Below, piece by piece: positions 6,025-7,382 of a stretch of DNA of 7,382 nt (the stretch's first letter is position 1; every line of letters begins with the position of its first letter). This DNA is from Spirochaetia bacterium (lineage in GTDB: Bacteria; Spirochaetota; Leptospiria; Leptospirales; Leptonemataceae). The notes beneath the pieces are model-generated. The model searched no databases. It was not told the DNA's origin and worked only from the letters and a program-made list of their open reading frames with translations. The stretch spans positions 1-7,382 of the forward strand of contig JAOUOA010000124.1 of the NCBI GenBank assembly GCA_029880625.1. Reading direction: 5' to 3'. Both the position numbers and the translations under genes were made by a program.

Positions 6025-6864
6025 TCATGCAAAATTTCCGGATTCATAATCGCGAAACGCCTGGATAATTTCTTCTCTTGTATTCATCACAAAAGGACCG
6101 CCCCTTGCTACCGGCTCCTCAATCGGCCGTGCAGCAAGCAGAAGAAATCTTGCGCCAGCATCTGTTTTGATCTGTGCAAATTCGCCTGAATCAAGGACTG
6201 CAAGATCTCCCTGTTTGGCCTGAACCCGGTCCGTGCCGATCCAGGCCTCGCCTTCAATCATGTGAATCAAAGAATTCATATCCTGAGGAATTTCCATCTG
6301 AAAAGTTCGGTTCTTTTCCAGCTTCACATCCAGATAGTAAATGGGGATGGAAGTGTTTGCGGCTCCATTTACTCCTTCACAGGAACCGGCGATCACAACC
6401 ACTTCAATTCCGTCGCTTTTAAAAACAGGGATTTCTTCCGGCGGAATATCCTGATACTTCGGTTCCGACATTTTTAAAGAGGAAGGCAGATTCACCCATA
6501 ATTGATAGCCCCAGATCAGACCGTCTTCCATTTCAGGCATTTCACTGTGGATGATTCCTTTCCCGGCGGTCATCCACTGAACCGCTCCGGGAGTCAGGAG
6601 TCCTTCATTTCCATTTGAATCCCTGTGACGCATTCTTCCTGCAAGTAAATACGTAACCGTTTCAAATCCTCTATGCGGATGAGATGGGAAACCAGCAATA
6701 TAATCATCCGGATTCTCATTTTTAAACTCATCCAGAAGCAAAAACGGATCCAGAAAATTCAGCTCTGATGTTCCGATCATCCTTTTCAATTTAACGCCTG
6801 CACCGTCGGAAGTTTCTTCCCCCTGAATAAACCGGCTTACATTTCTAATTTTATGAGAACTCAT
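6025..6864 (-). CDS. Pirin family bicupin protein
   Basis: A 279-residue cytoplasmic protein with the two-cupin pirin architecture. The N-terminal cupin carries HPHRGFETVTYLLAG with His62 and His64, and GIIHSEMPE with His106 and Glu108. This is the four-residue metal site known from human pirin and E. coli YhhW. The second cupin (about 170-250) lacks an obvious metal set and ends in the family-typical GGPFVMNTREEI segment. Some bacterial pirins cleave quercetin in vitro and others bind metabolic enzymes, so the role here is unknown. I chose the ATG at 6864, giving MSSHKIRNVSRF, over a TTG at 6882 that would add six residues; neither has a strong ribosome binding site. It may be co-transcribed with the membrane protein gene 58 bases downstream, but no functional link is evident. 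The family assignment is secure. Confidence 0.93.
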   Translation of the reverse strand: MSSHKIRNVSRFIQGEETSDGAGVKLKRMIGTSELNFLDPFLLLDEFKNENPDDYIAGFPSHPHRGFETVTYLLAGRMRHRDSNGNEGLLTPGAVQWMTAGKGIIHSEMPEMEDGLIWGYQLWVNLPSSLKMSEPKYQDIPPEEIPVFKSDGIEVVVIAGSCEGVNGAANTSIPIYYLDVKLEKNRTFQMEIPQDMNSLIHMIEGEAWIGTDRVQAKQGDLAVLDSGEFAQIKTDAGARFLLLAARPIEEPVARGGPFVMNTREEIIQAFRDYESGNFA

Positions 6865-7173
6865 TAAATCAAAGAATAGCAAATTTCATATAAAATGGAA
6901 ATGAAAATTTATGATTCATTCCTCTTCAGCAAGAAGGGTTCCATTTTCGATTCATGTAAATCAAAAACAACTTCTCACCTTTCTGACTAAATATCCAATT
7001 CTCAATAATAGGATCTCTGCATTTCATGAATTTTGAAAATTGACTTTTACGGACAGATTCAGCCTCCTAACTGTCATCCGGGAAAATAAGTCCAAATCAG
7101 GGGAAAAATTCTGGTATAAATTCATGGATTTTTGAAACCTGACCCTGCTGAAATACATCAAATAAGGCAAGAT
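6865..7173. other. Divergent intergenic region between the pirin and right-hand lipoprotein genes
   Basis: About 310 AT-rich bases without a convincing gene. It should carry the promoters of the minus-strand pirin gene and the plus-strand lipoprotein. Seen within it are TTTCAT and ATGAAA arms (6884-6889 and 6901-6906), a 13-base palindrome AATTTTGAAAATT (7029-7041), a near-repeated segment (7023-7038 and 7121-7137) and an extended -10 box (7112-7120). No tRNA-like or strongly folded RNA was evident. Confidence 0.6.
7112..7120 (+). promoter_or_regulatory. Candidate extended -10 promoter for the right-hand lipoprotein
   Basis: TGGTATAAA contains the TGn extension and a 5/6 match to TATAAT. The expected -35 position holds no recognisable hexamer, which extended -10 promoters tolerate. 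Transcription would start near 7127, leaving a leader of about 47 nt before the ATG at 7174. Confidence 0.4.
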
Positions 7174-7382
7174 ATGAATATGAAAATTAAATCAATCACA
7201 ATAGCGGCCGTTTTTACAATCCTGACAGCTTTTATCCCATCATGCTCAAAGACCGAAACAAAAAACTCTCTGCCGGCTCCGCAGATCACAGGAAGCATTG
7301 ACGGAAACTCCATCCGCTTCAAAATTATTATTCCAGAAAATCATCATGCCTATCTGGACCGGGGCAAAGAAGGAAGACTCAT
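7174..7382 (+). CDS. Putative lipoprotein, N-terminal part only (cut by window end)
   Basis: The reading frame is open from ATG 7174 to the window edge, giving 69 complete codons. The N-terminus has a classic signal peptide: basic MNMKIK, a hydrophobic core to about residue 20, then FIPSC with Cys24 as the lipid-modified residue. A polar linker follows, then a beta-strand-like segment containing GSIDGNSIRFKIIIPENHHAY (about 40-60). That pattern loosely recalls the start of DsbD-alpha-type domains, but too little is visible to assign a family. AAGG at 7164-7167 lies 6 bases before the ATG, favouring 7174 over the in-frame ATG at 7180. An extended -10 box is appropriately placed upstream. The lipoprotein call is good; the DsbD-like suggestion is weak. 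Confidence 0.75.
   Translation, partial: MNMKIKSITIAAVFTILTAFIPSCSKTETKNSLPAPQITGSIDGNSIRFKIIIPENHHAYLDRGKEGRL

Noticed and set aside
6865..6882. TTG start for pirin at 6882
   Set aside because: It adds six residues before the family-like N-terminus and has no Shine-Dalgarno sequence; the ATG at 6864 is more likely.
6901..6990. 29-codon plus-strand frame in the pirin/lipoprotein intergenic region
   Set aside because: The ATG has only a weak GGA before it, the peptide has no signal, membrane or domain character, and frames of this size are common by chance.
7040..7072. TTGACT hexamer as the -35 of a sigma70 promoter
   Set aside because: No acceptable -10 hexamer occurs 16-18 bases downstream; the TGGTATAAA further right is a better candidate.

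Overview
The window looks like an ordinary chromosomal stretch of a spirochaete, most likely Leptospira or a close relative. The evidence is moderate AT-richness, two lipoproteins with relaxed spirochaete-type lipoboxes (FFQNC and FIPSC), a two-helix methyl-accepting protein, and a large GT-C-like membrane protein of a type I associate with Leptospira. The assignment is inference from gene content and style; no rRNA, tRNA or other marker gene is present.

Layout. At the left edge is a + strand lipoprotein gene of unknown function, probably missing its extreme 5' end. Facing it from the right is a methyl-accepting chemotaxis-type transducer (789-2048, minus) with almost no extracytoplasmic part. 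A 165-base divergent control region (2049-2213) follows. It holds a good -10 box and two clear inverted repeats. A tightly coupled + strand operon then runs mtnB-mtnD-mtnC (2214-4107). It encodes the lower half of methionine salvage: dehydratase, acireductone dioxygenase and enolase-phosphatase. Each junction is an ATGA start/stop overlap. The early enzymes (MTA phosphorylase or nucleosidase, MTR-1-P isomerase) and the final transaminase are not in the window.

The operon ends head-on against a minus-strand gene for an approximately 11-helix GT-C-type glycosyltransferase candidate (4104-5966); the two stop codons overlap. Upstream of that gene, on the same strand and 58 bases away, is a pirin-family bicupin (6025-6864). 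An intergenic region of about 310 bases (6865-7173) separates the pirin gene from the start of a second + strand lipoprotein, which is cut by the right edge.

The three mtn enzymes work in sequence: MtnB makes the diketo phosphate, MtnC enolises and dephosphorylates it, and MtnD oxidises the acireductone to the 2-keto acid of methionine. The other genes have no evident link to this pathway. I found no mobile element, CRISPR array, RNA gene or defence system, and nothing that amounts to a new system. The best second-look items are non-coding: the two inverted repeats between the MCP gene and mtnB, and a perfect 10-bp-arm hairpin inside the 3' end of mtnC.
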